Assembly (NCBI GenBank): GCA_017546585.1
Contig: JAFYWC010000131.1
Coordinates: 1 to 40,318, forward strand
DNA: 40,318 nucleotides
Origin: Bacteroidales bacterium
GTDB taxonomy: Bacteria; Bacteroidota; Bacteroidia; Bacteroidales; UBA932
Direction of reading: 5' to 3'
Shown here in pieces: positions 32,671 to 40,318 of the stretch; position 1 is the first letter of the stretch, and every line of letters begins with the position of its first letter. The translations under genes and the position numbers were made by a program. Below the pieces are notes generated by a model. That model worked only from the letters and a program-made list of their open reading frames with translations. It was not told the origin of the DNA and did no database searches.

Positions 32671-33318
32671 TTACTCCGGCCAGATGAAGCGGGAGTTGAT
32701 GGATTCTCCGCCATCGACTACGATGCTCTGACCTGTACAGAAGCGGTTGTCGACAGTGAGGAAGTATGCCCACTGGGCGATCTCTTCAGCTGTAGCCCAT
32801 CGCTTAAGAGGAGTCTCAGCCATAATCTGATCCCAGAGAGCAGGATCATTCACCACGCAGTCGTTAAGAGGGGTCAGGACTCCGCCCGGATCAAGGCTAT
32901 TGCAGACTGCGCCGAACTGAGCTACTCTAAGAGCCACATTCTTCGTATAGGCGATCACGCCGCCCTTGCTGGCGCAGTATTCGGGAAATTCAGCTCCGGT
33001 ATGTCCACTGGCCGAGCCAATATTGAGTACTGAAACGATACCTTTCCTTACGCCGTACTTCTCTGTAACTCTGATCAGAGACTTCAGATTGATGTCTATA
33101 TCATCCTCATTCTGGGTACCTGCGTTATTGACAAGTATCTCTACATCAGGGATTTCCGGCAGTTCATTCCTCACATCGCACACGATATGCGAATAATTTT
33201 CACCGACTATGGTCGCCTCTTCCCTATCCATTCCGACCACGCAATGACCCTTCTGGAGGAAGAGTTCCGCAATTGCCTTTCCTATGCCCTGCGATGTTCC
33301 AGTAATCAATACCTTCAT
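32671..33318 (-). CDS. Short-chain dehydrogenase/reductase, FabG-like
   Basis: A 215-aa classical SDR starting MKVLITGTSQGIG (NAD(P) motif, 6-13). NNAG is at about 64-67, Ser near SASG, and the catalytic YCASK follows. The C-terminal TGQSIVVDGGESINSRFIWP is typical of 3-oxoacyl-ACP-reductase-like enzymes. It is shorter than usual FabG (about 245 aa); the missing part lies between the cofactor loop and NNAG. It precedes the TonB receptor by 19 nt and may be its first operon gene, although a metabolic link is not evident. Confidence 0.82.
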   Translation of the reverse strand: MKVLITGTSQGIGKAIAELFLQKGHCVVGMDREEATIVGENYSHIVCDVRNELPEIPDVEILVNNAGTQNEDDIDINLKSLIRVTEKYGVRKGIVSVLNIGSASGHTGAEFPEYCASKGGVIAYTKNVALRVAQFGAVCNSLDPGGVLTPLNDCVVNDPALWDQIMAETPLKRWATAEEIAQWAYFLTVDNRFCTGQSIVVDGGESINSRFIWPE

Positions 33319-33342
33319 ATATATACTATTTCTTTCGAACCT

Positions 33343-33350
33343 CAAATGTA
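33343..33350 (-). promoter_or_regulatory. -7 box of the SDR-TonB operon
   Basis: The minus strand reads TACATTTG, 25 nt before ATG 33318. The plus strand carries a possible gadB promoter just to the right (TTTG 33368-33371, 20 nt, TAATATTT 33392-33399), which would start transcription almost at the gadB ATG. Confidence 0.4.
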
Positions 33351-33405
33351 CTAAAATATTGGCACACTTTGTGACTCGCAGGGCGTGGACTTAATATTTT
33401 ATTAT

Positions 33406-34815
33406 ATGAACTGGAAAGATAACAAAGAAGGTGCGGCCAATATATTTGGCTCTCACCAGATGCGTGAACCGGCTCCTGCGGAATTCATTCCGAAACACAA
33501 GACGCCGGCCCCTATCGCATATCAGATGGTCAAGGATGAGACTTTTCCCCAGACTCAGCCAAGACTCAACCTCGCGACATTCGTGACTACATATATGGAT
33601 GACTACGGTACAAACCTTATGAACGAGGCCGTGGGAATCAACTATATAGACGAGACAGAATATCCACGCGTCGCAGTAATGTGCGGCCGATGCATCAATA
33701 TGGTCGCCAATATGTGGAACACACCGGAGGAAGGCGACTGGAAGACCGGTGCCGTAGGCATCGGATCGTCCGAAGCCTGTATGTTGGGCGGAGTAGCGGC
33801 GTGGCTGCGCTGGCGCGAGCGCCGAAAAGCAGCCGGCAAGCCGTACGACAAGCCTAACCTTGTAATGAGCACCGCATACCAGGTCGTCTGGGAGAAGTTC
33901 TGCCAGCTCTGGCAGATCGAGATGAGGACAGTTCCATTGACTCACGAACACCCTACTCTCGACATAGACGAAGCGATAAAGATGTGCGACGAAAACACCA
34001 TCTGCATCGTCCCTATCGCCGGTGTCACCTGGACAGGAATGAACGACGACATCGAATCCCTCAATGACGCCCTCGAAGAGTACAACACAAGGACAGGATA
34101 TGACGTGCCTATCCACGTGGACGCCGCCTCAGGAGGCTTCATACTTCCGTTCCTCAATCCGTCCAAGAGATGGGACTTCCGCTTGAAATGGGTGCTCTCC
34201 ATCTCCACATCAGGACATAAGTACGGCCTCGTATATCCGGGCCTCGGCTGGGTAGTCTGGAGAGACAGAAGATATCTCCCTAACGAAATGGCCTTCAGTG
34301 TCAATTACTTGGGAGCCAACATCACACAGGTCGGACTTAACTTCTCAAGACCTGCAGCACAGATTCTTGGCCAATACTACAACTTCATCCACCTCGGAAT
34401 GGAAGGATACAAGGAGGTACATTCCAACTCTATGGCCATTGCGGAATACTGCCACGATGAGATCGGCAAGATGAGCTGCTTCAGGAACTACTCGAAAAAG
34501 CTTGAGAATCCTCTCTTCATCTGGACAATGGATCCGATATATGACGAGACAGCCAAATGGACCCTCTTCGACCTTCAGGACAAACTGATGCAGAGCGGCT
34601 GGATGGTTCCGGCATACACGATGCCTAAGAACATCGAAGATATGGTAGTGATGAGAGTCGTGATCCGTCAGGGTATGTCACGCGATATGGCGGATATGCT
34701 CATCAACGACATCAAAAACGCAGTAGAGGAGTTCGAGAAACTCGAATACCCTACTCAGTCACGCCTGACATTCGAGAGGAAAGAGGCACAGAAAGGCAAG
34801 GTATACACCCACTGA
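33406..34815 (+). CDS. gadB: Glutamate decarboxylase
   Basis: A 469-aa PLP enzyme converting glutamate to GABA and CO2 with uptake of a proton. Domain features: NLATFVTTYMDD, GSSEACMLGG, and HVDAASGGF with the PLP Asp (about 239). The Schiff-base lysine is Lys272 in SISTSGHKYG (E. coli Lys276). The protein ends in ...KVYTH. In E. coli GadB a His next to the C-terminus (GFKHT) plugs the active site at neutral pH, and the terminal His here could do the same. ATG 33406 is preferred over a GTG seven codons upstream. gadC follows 21 nt downstream. Confidence 0.95.
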   Translation: MNWKDNKEGAANIFGSHQMREPAPAEFIPKHKTPAPIAYQMVKDETFPQTQPRLNLATFVTTYMDDYGTNLMNEAVGINYIDETEYPRVAVMCGRCINMVANMWNTPEEGDWKTGAVGIGSSEACMLGGVAAWLRWRERRKAAGKPYDKPNLVMSTAYQVVWEKFCQLWQIEMRTVPLTHEHPTLDIDEAIKMCDENTICIVPIAGVTWTGMNDDIESLNDALEEYNTRTGYDVPIHVDAASGGFILPFLNPSKRWDFRLKWVLSISTSGHKYGLVYPGLGWVVWRDRRYLPNEMAFSVNYLGANITQVGLNFSRPAAQILGQYYNFIHLGMEGYKEVHSNSMAIAEYCHDEIGKMSCFRNYSKKLENPLFIWTMDPIYDETAKWTLFDLQDKLMQSGWMVPAYTMPKNIEDMVVMRVVIRQGMSRDMADMLINDIKNAVEEFEKLEYPTQSRLTFERKEAQKGKVYTH

Positions 34816-34836
34816 CGCATTTAAAACGAACTGGAT

Positions 34837-36303
34837 ATGGACACAAAGAACAGCGGTGCCGGCAAGGCATTCAAACTGAGTGTTGCGACACTCGCGATAA
34901 TGAACATCACTGCAGTAGTAAGCCTGAGAGGACTGCCGTCTGAGGCAATATATGGTCCTTCATCTGCGTTCTACTACCTTTTTGCCGCAATCGTATTCCT
35001 TATCCCTACGGCTATGGTTGCAGCGGAACTCGCGGCTATGTTTTCGGACAAGCAAGGAGGAGTGTTCCGCTGGGTCGGAGAAGCATTCGGCCCACGAACA
35101 GGCTTCCTTGCCATATGGCTGCAATGGATCGAATCCACCATCTGGTATCCTACCGTCCTCACCTTCGGAGCGGTTTCCATCGCTTACATAGGTATGAGCG
35201 GAGCATCAGATGCAGCATTGGCATCCAACAAGATCTTCACCTTGGTGACTGTCCTGGCGATATACTGGGTAGCGACCGTCATCGCACTCAAAGGACTCAG
35301 CTGGGTCGGCAAGATCAGCAAATGGGGCGGTATGATCGGAACGATCATTCCGGCCGGACTGCTGATCGTACTGGGCATCATCTATATCGCGTCCGGCGGA
35401 CACAACAATATGGATATGTCACAGGGCTTCTTCCCTGATCTCACCAAGCTCGACAACCTTGTACTGGCCAGCAGTATCTTCCTTTTCTATGCCGGAATGG
35501 AGATGATGGGCGTACACGTGATGGATGTGAACAATCCTTCGAAGAACTACCCTAAGGCAATCATAATCGGCTCACTTGCAACCGTTTTAATATTTGTGTT
35601 AGGTACATTTGCACTTGGATTCATCATCCCTGCGAAGGACATAAACCTCACACAGTCGCTGCTGATAGGCTTTGACAACTACTTCGGCCACTTCCACATC
35701 TCGTGGGCCGGTCCGATCATCGCGATCGCCCTGATGTTCGGTGTGCTGGCCAGCGTCCTCACCTGGGTTGCAGGTCCGTCGAAAGGTATCTTCACTGTAG
35801 GAAAAGCCGGCTACCTGCCTCCGTTCTTCCAGAAGACCAACAGCCACGGAGTACAGAGAAACATCCTCCTCGTACAGGGAGGCATCGTCACTCTCCTCTC
35901 GCTTCTGTTTGTCGTGATGCCTTCGGTACAGTCCTTCTACCAGATCCTGTCACAGCTGACCATCCTCCTCTACCTCATAATGTATATGCTGATGTTCGCA
36001 GCAGCGATAGTTCTGAGATACAGGATGAAGGACACGCCGCGTCCTTTCAGACTCGGCAAGGGCAACGGCCTTATGTGGGTACTTGGAATTGTAGGATTCG
36101 CAGGCTCTCTGCTTGCATTCGTGCTCAGTTTCATCCCTCCGGGACAGATCGCTACAGGAAGCAATGCAGTATGGTACTCGGTCCTTATAATCGGATGTGT
36201 CGTGATGGTGGTGATTCCATTCATCATATACGCCCTCAGAAAACCGTCTTGGCGTGATCCGAACGCAGAGTTCGCACCATTCCATTGGGAAAAGAACAAA
36301 TAA
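34837..36303 (+). CDS. gadC: Glutamate/GABA antiporter GadC
   Basis: A 488-aa APC-superfamily transporter with about 12 helices. The first is broken by GLPSEAIYGPSS, as in GadC, and the C-terminal tail (RKPSWRDPNAEFAPFHWEKNK) is of the size of the pH-sensitive C-plug. It exchanges external glutamate (or glutamine) for internal GABA, exporting the proton-consuming product of GadB. It forms an operon with gadB upstream and desulfoferrodoxin 11 nt downstream. Confidence 0.93.
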   Translation: MDTKNSGAGKAFKLSVATLAIMNITAVVSLRGLPSEAIYGPSSAFYYLFAAIVFLIPTAMVAAELAAMFSDKQGGVFRWVGEAFGPRTGFLAIWLQWIESTIWYPTVLTFGAVSIAYIGMSGASDAALASNKIFTLVTVLAIYWVATVIALKGLSWVGKISKWGGMIGTIIPAGLLIVLGIIYIASGGHNNMDMSQGFFPDLTKLDNLVLASSIFLFYAGMEMMGVHVMDVNNPSKNYPKAIIIGSLATVLIFVLGTFALGFIIPAKDINLTQSLLIGFDNYFGHFHISWAGPIIAIALMFGVLASVLTWVAGPSKGIFTVGKAGYLPPFFQKTNSHGVQRNILLVQGGIVTLLSLLFVVMPSVQSFYQILSQLTILLYLIMYMLMFAAAIVLRYRMKDTPRPFRLGKGNGLMWVLGIVGFAGSLLAFVLSFIPPGQIATGSNAVWYSVLIIGCVVMVVIPFIIYALRKPSWRDPNAEFAPFHWEKNK

Positions 36304-36314
36304 AACAGAATAAT

Positions 36315-36689
36315 ATGGCAACAAGATTCTATAAATGCCGCCATTGCGGCAACGTGATCCACAAGGTTGTGGACTCCGGAGTGAATGTCGTATGCTGCGA
36401 AGAGCAGATGCGCGTACTCATTCCTAATATCGTGGACGCCAGCAACGAAAAGCACGTCCCTGTAGTGACACGCATCAACGACTGCACCATCAAGGTACAG
36501 ATCGGCAGCATCGCCCACCCGATGACCCCTGAACACCACATAGCATTCATCTATGTAGAGACAGAAAACGGAGGCATCAGAGTTGACCTCAAAGACAAGC
36601 CAGAAGCAGTATTCTGCACCTGCCACGGCAAGCCGACGGCAGTCTACGCATACTGCAACCTCCACGGTCTCTGGAAGACAGAACTCTAA
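36315..36689 (+). CDS. dfx: Desulfoferrodoxin (superoxide reductase)
   Basis: A 124-aa two-iron superoxide reductase. The desulforedoxin domain binds Fe through Cys8, Cys11, Cys27 and Cys28 (CRHCG...VCCEE). The SOR domain ligands are His47 (KHVPV), His68 and His74/75 (AHPMTPEHH), Cys114 and His117 (CNLHG). It reduces superoxide to peroxide without releasing oxygen, so it suits strict anaerobes; rubrerythrin in this window could remove the peroxide. It starts 11 nt after gadC, so it probably shares the gad transcript, and a terminator follows at once. The frame extends 10 codons upstream into gadC, but ATG 36315 fits the family. Confidence 0.95.
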   Translation: MATRFYKCRHCGNVIHKVVDSGVNVVCCEEQMRVLIPNIVDASNEKHVPVVTRINDCTIKVQIGSIAHPMTPEHHIAFIYVETENGGIRVDLKDKPEAVFCTCHGKPTAVYAYCNLHGLWKTEL

Positions 36690-36693
36690 ATGA

Positions 36694-36727
36694 AAAGGCG
36701 TCATAACCGATTGGTTATGACGCCTTT
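36694..36727. terminator. Bidirectional terminator between dfx and aspA
   Basis: AAAGGCGTCATAACC (36694-36708) pairs perfectly with GGTTATGACGCCTTT (36713-36727) around a GATT loop. The stem has 15 bp, with A and T runs at its base. Confidence 0.85.
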
Positions 36728-36746
36728 GAATATTTTACTTGAAATA

Positions 36747-38159
36747 TTACTTCAAAGGTTTGATGTCGAGCTTCACAGGCTTGATCATATTCTCTGGAGC
36801 GAGAATAGTGTCAAGGTCTTCCTTAGTGAGGATACCGTGCTCGAGAACGAGATCGTAGACGCTCTTTCCTGTAGCCATAGCCTCCTTCGCGATCTTTGTA
36901 GAGTTCTTATAACCGATGACAGGGTTGAGTGCTGTAACTACACCGAAGCTGTCGTGGATATACTGACGGCACTGCTCAGGATTTGCAGTGATGCCCTCAA
37001 CGCAGTTTACGCGGAGAGTATCGAAACCGTTCATCATAATGTCAGCAGACTCGAAGCAGCACTGTGCCATTACCGGCTCCATTGCGTTGAGCTCCATCTG
37101 AGCCTCCTCTGAAGACATCGCCACTGTGAGGTCGTTACCGATCACCTTGTAGCAGATCTGGTTCATCACCTCCGGAATAACAGGATTGACCTTACCCGGC
37201 ATAATTGAAGAACCTGGCTGACGTGCAGGAAGATCGAACTCGTGGAAACCGCAACGAGGACCTGAAGCAAGAAGACGAAGGTCGTTGCAGATCTTGTTCA
37301 GCTTGGTAGCGATACGGCGGAGAGCCGAAGAGTAACCTACCATACAAGATGTGTCAGAAGTAGCTGCAACAAGGTTTTCAGCCAACTTGATGTCCCAACC
37401 TGTAACATCTCTGAGAGCAGCGACGCACTTCTCTGCATAACCAGGCTCAGAACAGATACCTGTACCGATCGCAGTTGCACCCATATTCACTGTAAGGAAC
37501 TCCTCGGCAGCGAAGTTGATGTTGCGGACCTCATCCTTGAGGATGGAAGCGAATGCACCGAAAGTCTGACCGAGAGTCATAGGCACTGCATCTTCGAGCT
37601 GAGTACGTCCCATCTTGAGGATGTCAGCGAAAGCTACAGCCTTAGCCTCGAAAGCGGCGATAAGCTGCTTGTAGTGCTCCATAAACTTCAAGTGAGTAGC
37701 ATAGAGACCGAGGTGGATAGCTGTCGGATATGCGTCGTTTGTTGACTGTGAGCAGTTTACGTGGTCGTTAGGTGAGCAGTGCTGATAGTCTCCGAGCTCG
37801 TGGCCCATAATCTGGAGCGCTCTGTTTGCGATCACCTCATTGGCATTCATATTAGTTGTTGTACCTGCACCGCCCTGGATCATATCCACAGGGAACTGGT
37901 CGTGGTGCTGGCCGGCGAGAATCTCCTTGCAAGCCTGTGAGATAGCCTCGAACTGAGCGTCAGTGAGAAGGCCAAGCTGATGGTTTGCGATGGCAGCACC
38001 CAACTTTGTGTATGCCAAACCGTTGATAAAGAGAGGATAGTCAGAAAGATGAAAACAACTGATCGGGAAATTTTCAATTCCTCGAAGAGTCTGAACTCCG
38101 TAGAGGGCCTCTGCAGGGACCTCCATCGAACCAATCAAATCACTTTCAATTCTTTTCAT
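36747..38159 (-). CDS. aspA: Aspartate ammonia-lyase
   Basis: A 470-aa member of the fumarase/aspartase superfamily, converting aspartate to fumarate and ammonia. It has GGAGTTTNMNANEVIANRAL, SPNDHVNCSQSTND and the superfamily signature GSSIMPGKVNPVIPEV. KVIGNDLTVAMSSEEAQMELN agrees with aspartase rather than class II fumarase. In gut Bacteroidales it feeds the fumarate-succinate pathway, and its ammonia release is mildly alkalinising. It is monocistronic and divergent from DUF4250. Confidence 0.93.
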   Translation of the reverse strand: MKRIESDLIGSMEVPAEALYGVQTLRGIENFPISCFHLSDYPLFINGLAYTKLGAAIANHQLGLLTDAQFEAISQACKEILAGQHHDQFPVDMIQGGAGTTTNMNANEVIANRALQIMGHELGDYQHCSPNDHVNCSQSTNDAYPTAIHLGLYATHLKFMEHYKQLIAAFEAKAVAFADILKMGRTQLEDAVPMTLGQTFGAFASILKDEVRNINFAAEEFLTVNMGATAIGTGICSEPGYAEKCVAALRDVTGWDIKLAENLVAATSDTSCMVGYSSALRRIATKLNKICNDLRLLASGPRCGFHEFDLPARQPGSSIMPGKVNPVIPEVMNQICYKVIGNDLTVAMSSEEAQMELNAMEPVMAQCCFESADIMMNGFDTLRVNCVEGITANPEQCRQYIHDSFGVVTALNPVIGYKNSTKIAKEAMATGKSVYDLVLEHGILTKEDLDTILAPENMIKPVKLDIKPLK

Positions 38160-38214
38160 ATCAGAATATTTAATCTTGGTTGTTATTTTTAGGTAAATGT
38201 TTTATGATATCCTC

Positions 38215-38272
38215 CAAAGGTAGATATTGCCCTTCAACAAAGCAATTATTTTGTTGAAAATCTATAAATTTG
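38215..38272. promoter_or_regulatory. Divergent aspA / DUF4250 promoters with a central operator-like dyad
   Basis: aspA (-): TTG at 38245-38243, 20 nt, TACCTTTG at 38222-38215. DUF4250 (+): -7 box TAAATTTG at 38265-38272. Between them lies a perfect 9-bp inverted repeat, TTCAACAAA (38233-38241), 8 nt, TTTGTTGAA (38250-38258), whose centre lies on the aspA -33 element and on the expected -33 region of the other promoter. Confidence 0.5.
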
Positions 38273-38291
38273 CGGCCCAAAACATTGATTT

Positions 38292-38468
38292 ATGACATTA
38301 CCACAGGACCCGATGATGCTTATGAGCGTCATAAATATGAAATTGAGAGACTTTTATCCAGACCTTGATGCTTTATGCGAAGATCTGGACATCGACCGCA
38401 AAGCGCTCGAGTCCAGACTTGCAGAGTTCGGATTTGAGTATAGTCCTGAAAACAATAAATTCTGGTAG
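38292..38468 (+). CDS. DUF4250 small protein
   Basis: A 58-aa protein: MTLPQDPMMLMSVINMKLRD at the start, a helical Asp/Leu-rich middle (YPDLDALCEDLDIDRKALES), and GFEYSPENNKFW at the end. It matches the small DUF4250 family found in Bacteroidales and Firmicutes, with the conserved DPMML start and the Tyr/Trp-containing end. The function is unknown. It has its own promoter and shares a divergent control region with aspA. The stop is 5 nt from the stop of the convergent kinase gene. Confidence 0.88.
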   Translation: MTLPQDPMMLMSVINMKLRDFYPDLDALCEDLDIDRKALESRLAEFGFEYSPENNKFW

Positions 38469-38473
38469 GCCTT

Positions 38474-40144
38474 TTACAGGCTGCTGCCTCCGATGAAGCT
38501 TCTGAGCATCGAAGTCGCAGGCACGTCCTTGTCAGATACTGGAGTGAAATAGCTGAGGAACTTCTTCAGCCTGTGCACCTCGCCGTATTCCGGACAATTC
38601 TTCGGAACTGTCATAAGTATACGTTCCGCGTATGGTCTGATCACAGGGAACTCCACGATGTAAGTCGAGTTGAACAGCACATCGGCATTCTCCTGATAAG
38701 GATAGATCCACTGAACCTCCGAACGGCGCACATTGTTCCAGTTCATAATAGACTCGCGCGCAGAAAACGCTCCCTTGTTGAAATCTCGGAGGATTCTTCT
38801 GATGAGTCTGTTGTCGCTGGTAGGGATACAGTTATGATCGTCAAGTGAGATACTTGTCACGGTATTGATGAAGATCCTGTACTTTGCAGCCTCAGGCACC
38901 TGATCTGTCAAGCGAGGGTTAAGCGCGTGGATACCCTCGATGAGGAGCACCATACCCGCCTCGAGCTTCAGTTTCTTTCCATTGAATTCACGAAGGCCTG
39001 TAACGAAGTTGAATTCAGGCACTTCCACAGTCTCCCCCGCAAGCAGTTTCATCACATCGCTCTGGAGATAATTGTGGTCTACAGTATCGAAATTGTCGAA
39101 ATCGAACGATCCGTCCGGAAGGCGCGGAGTGTCAAGACGGTTCACGAAATAATCATCTGTAGAGAAGGAAATCGGCTTAAGACCGCAGGCCTTGAGCTGG
39201 ATGCTGAGCCTCTTGCAGAATGTCGACTTTCCGCTGCTTGAAGGTCCGGTGATGAGTACGATCTTTACAGGATCATCCATACGTACTCTTCTGTCGATTT
39301 CCTCGGCGATCTGGACGATCTTCTTTTCCTGAAGAGCCTCCGCAATCTTGATGAGGTCACCGGCCTCCCCTCTCAGACAGGCCATATTCACGTCTCCGAC
39401 GTTGTCCAGGCCCATAATCTTGTTCCATCTGACGTTCTCGCTGAACACCTCGAATGTCTTCGGCTGCTCAGTGAACGGAGCGAGTTCCTCAGGCTTATGC
39501 CTGTTCGGCACCCTGAGAAGCATTCCGCCACGATAGAGGGAAAGATCCCATACCTTTAGATATCCTGTGCTTGAAAGAAGCGCCTCGTAATAATAGTCAG
39601 CGGTATCCTCAAGAGTATAATAATTCACATACACATCTGCTGAAGTCTTGAGAAGACGTACCTTGTCCTCATAACCCATCTCAGAGAAAAGCTGGATAGC
39701 CTCTTCCAGACGCACTTCGTGACGACGGAAAGGCATATCAGCCTCCACGATCTCCTTCATCCTTGCAACGATTCTGTCCACATCCTCCTGAGTCAGAGTC
39801 GTGCCGTCATTCTTTTCCAGAGCACAATAGTATCCTTTTGAAATCGGGCGGCGAAGCGAGATCTTGCTTTCAGGGAAGACATCGCGGGCTGCCTTGCACA
39901 GAAGGAAGCAGAGCGAACTGCAATATACGCTGCGTCCTGTATAGGTCGTATAATCAACGAACTCCACCTGCCTGCTGTTGAAGGCACGATACTTAAGTCC
40001 CTGACACACATTGTTTACCTTGGCTGCAAGAATCGGATATGGAGTCTCGAATTCCTCGGCGAAAGCCGGAAGCATTTCCATTAGAGTCGTACCTTCAGTG
40101 AAGGTCTTGCTTGTCTGTGTATTGACGCAGAATATCTTTACCAT
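38474..40144 (-). CDS. Nucleoside (uridine-type) kinase fused to TGS and ThrRS-like domains
   Basis: A 556-aa fusion. Residues 1-65 are TGS-like and about 66-250 resemble the threonyl-tRNA synthetase second (editing/SAD) domain (TGRSVYCSSLCFLL...ISKGYYC). Residues 293-500 form a uridine kinase/phosphoribulokinase domain with Walker A GPSSSGKST (300-308), STDDYFVNR and LLIEGIHALNP. The kinase probably phosphorylates uridine or another nucleoside; the synthetase-like half may regulate it or bind RNA. I know this arrangement from other Bacteroidetes, Firmicutes and Thermotogae, so it is a family trait and not a local accident. Confidence 0.88.
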   Translation of the reverse strand: MVKIFCVNTQTSKTFTEGTTLMEMLPAFAEEFETPYPILAAKVNNVCQGLKYRAFNSRQVEFVDYTTYTGRSVYCSSLCFLLCKAARDVFPESKISLRRPISKGYYCALEKNDGTTLTQEDVDRIVARMKEIVEADMPFRRHEVRLEEAIQLFSEMGYEDKVRLLKTSADVYVNYYTLEDTADYYYEALLSSTGYLKVWDLSLYRGGMLLRVPNRHKPEELAPFTEQPKTFEVFSENVRWNKIMGLDNVGDVNMACLRGEAGDLIKIAEALQEKKIVQIAEEIDRRVRMDDPVKIVLITGPSSSGKSTFCKRLSIQLKACGLKPISFSTDDYFVNRLDTPRLPDGSFDFDNFDTVDHNYLQSDVMKLLAGETVEVPEFNFVTGLREFNGKKLKLEAGMVLLIEGIHALNPRLTDQVPEAAKYRIFINTVTSISLDDHNCIPTSDNRLIRRILRDFNKGAFSARESIMNWNNVRRSEVQWIYPYQENADVLFNSTYIVEFPVIRPYAERILMTVPKNCPEYGEVHRLKKFLSYFTPVSDKDVPATSMLRSFIGGSSL

Positions 40145-40189
40145 CTGTATAACTTTTATTCAATTCAGCGAATATACAAATTAAATTGC

Positions 40190-40197
40190 TAATTTTG
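40190..40197 (+). promoter_or_regulatory. -7 box of the right-edge gene
   Basis: TAATTTTG matches the consensus 30 nt before ATG 40227. The divergent kinase gene may use the minus-strand TATATTCG near 40177-40170. Confidence 0.4.
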
Positions 40198-40226
40198 TCA
40201 GACACGAATGATTTTGAAATCAGATA

Positions 40227-40318
40227 ATGAAAAAGGTATTCTTATTAAGCATTGCTCTTATTATCGGAGTCGCAGTTTCAGCCCAGGACTGGGCGAACTT
40301 CGGAAAGTACGGAAAGGC
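40227..40318 (+). CDS. Secreted protein, 5' part only (possible GDSL/SGNH hydrolase)
   Basis: Only 30 codons are in the window. They give a clear signal peptide (MKKVFLLSIALIIGVAVSAQ) and the mature start DWANFGKYGKA. That opening resembles secreted Bacteroidetes SGNH/GDSL hydrolases, which often begin DWANxxRY, but the catalytic part lies outside, so the assignment is a guess. Confidence 0.6.
   Translation, partial: MKKVFLLSIALIIGVAVSAQDWANFGKYGK

Noticed and set aside
33391-34116. 241-codon minus-strand ORF opposite gadB
   Set aside because: It is antisense to catalytic-domain codons of gadB and shows no own promoter or motif.
35970-36704. 244-codon minus-strand ORF across gadC and dfx
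   Set aside because: It spans two real genes and a terminator, with no domain signal.

Overview
The window is a stretch of chromosome from an anaerobic Bacteroidota, most likely order Bacteroidales. Supporting signs are the promoters, which almost all match the Bacteroidetes -7 box TAnnTTTG(C) and lack a usable Shine-Dalgarno sequence; a TonB-dependent receptor / DUF4249 lipoprotein operon; DUF4250, DUF3467 and GIN-domain (DUF2807) proteins; and anaerobe-type oxygen defence (rubrerythrin, desulfoferrodoxin). I cannot name the genus. I see no rRNA, tRNA, CRISPR array, insertion sequence or phage gene. Genes are closely packed and mostly housekeeping. Three noncoding stretches exceed 300 bp: 1-604, 8189-8706 and 26546-26909.

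Layout. 1-604 is noncoding, with a perfect 17-bp inverted repeat and the first copy of a small-RNA-like gene. 605-5668 holds an acyltransferase-3 membrane protein, rlmD (+), an NfeD-type membrane protease (-) and a CaxA-type cation antiporter (+). 5734-8188 (-) has a lysophospholipid-acyltransferase-like protein and queA, followed by a 500-bp AT-rich regulatory region and a small XRE regulator (+). 9177-12523 (+) has pyrD, cinA and an EamA transporter. 12520-21269 is a long co-directional minus-strand run: valS, YbgC-like thioesterase, tatA, tatC, ABC-F, rlmB, DUF2807 and M19 dipeptidase. The genes are 0-36 nt apart or overlap, so this may be one operon. 21402-26545 (+) has DUF3467, a KdsC-like phosphatase, an SDR, an ALDH3-type dehydrogenase bracketed by two REP-like repeats, maf, a PHP/CpsB-like phosphatase and an acidic unknown protein.

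The second small-RNA-like copy lies at 26556-26672. Then come glutaminase glsA and rubrerythrin (-), a TonB receptor / DUF4249 / lipoprotein operon headed by an SDR (-), gadB-gadC-desulfoferrodoxin (+), aspA (-), DUF4250 (+, 58 aa), a TGS/ThrRS-like/uridine-kinase fusion (-) and the start of a secreted protein at the right edge.

Functional logic. glsA, gadB and gadC together would give glutamine -> glutamate -> GABA acid resistance. Desulfoferrodoxin is the third gene of the gad operon and rubrerythrin lies next to glsA, so acid and oxygen defence genes are mixed. aspA supplies fumarate and ammonia. The least explained feature is the two-copy small-RNA-like element. Both copies share an 11-bp upstream box, a -33 and -7 promoter at identical spacing, a 44-nt identical core containing a 4-codon ORF, and a covarying GNRA-tetraloop terminator. 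No gene lies downstream of either copy within the window.
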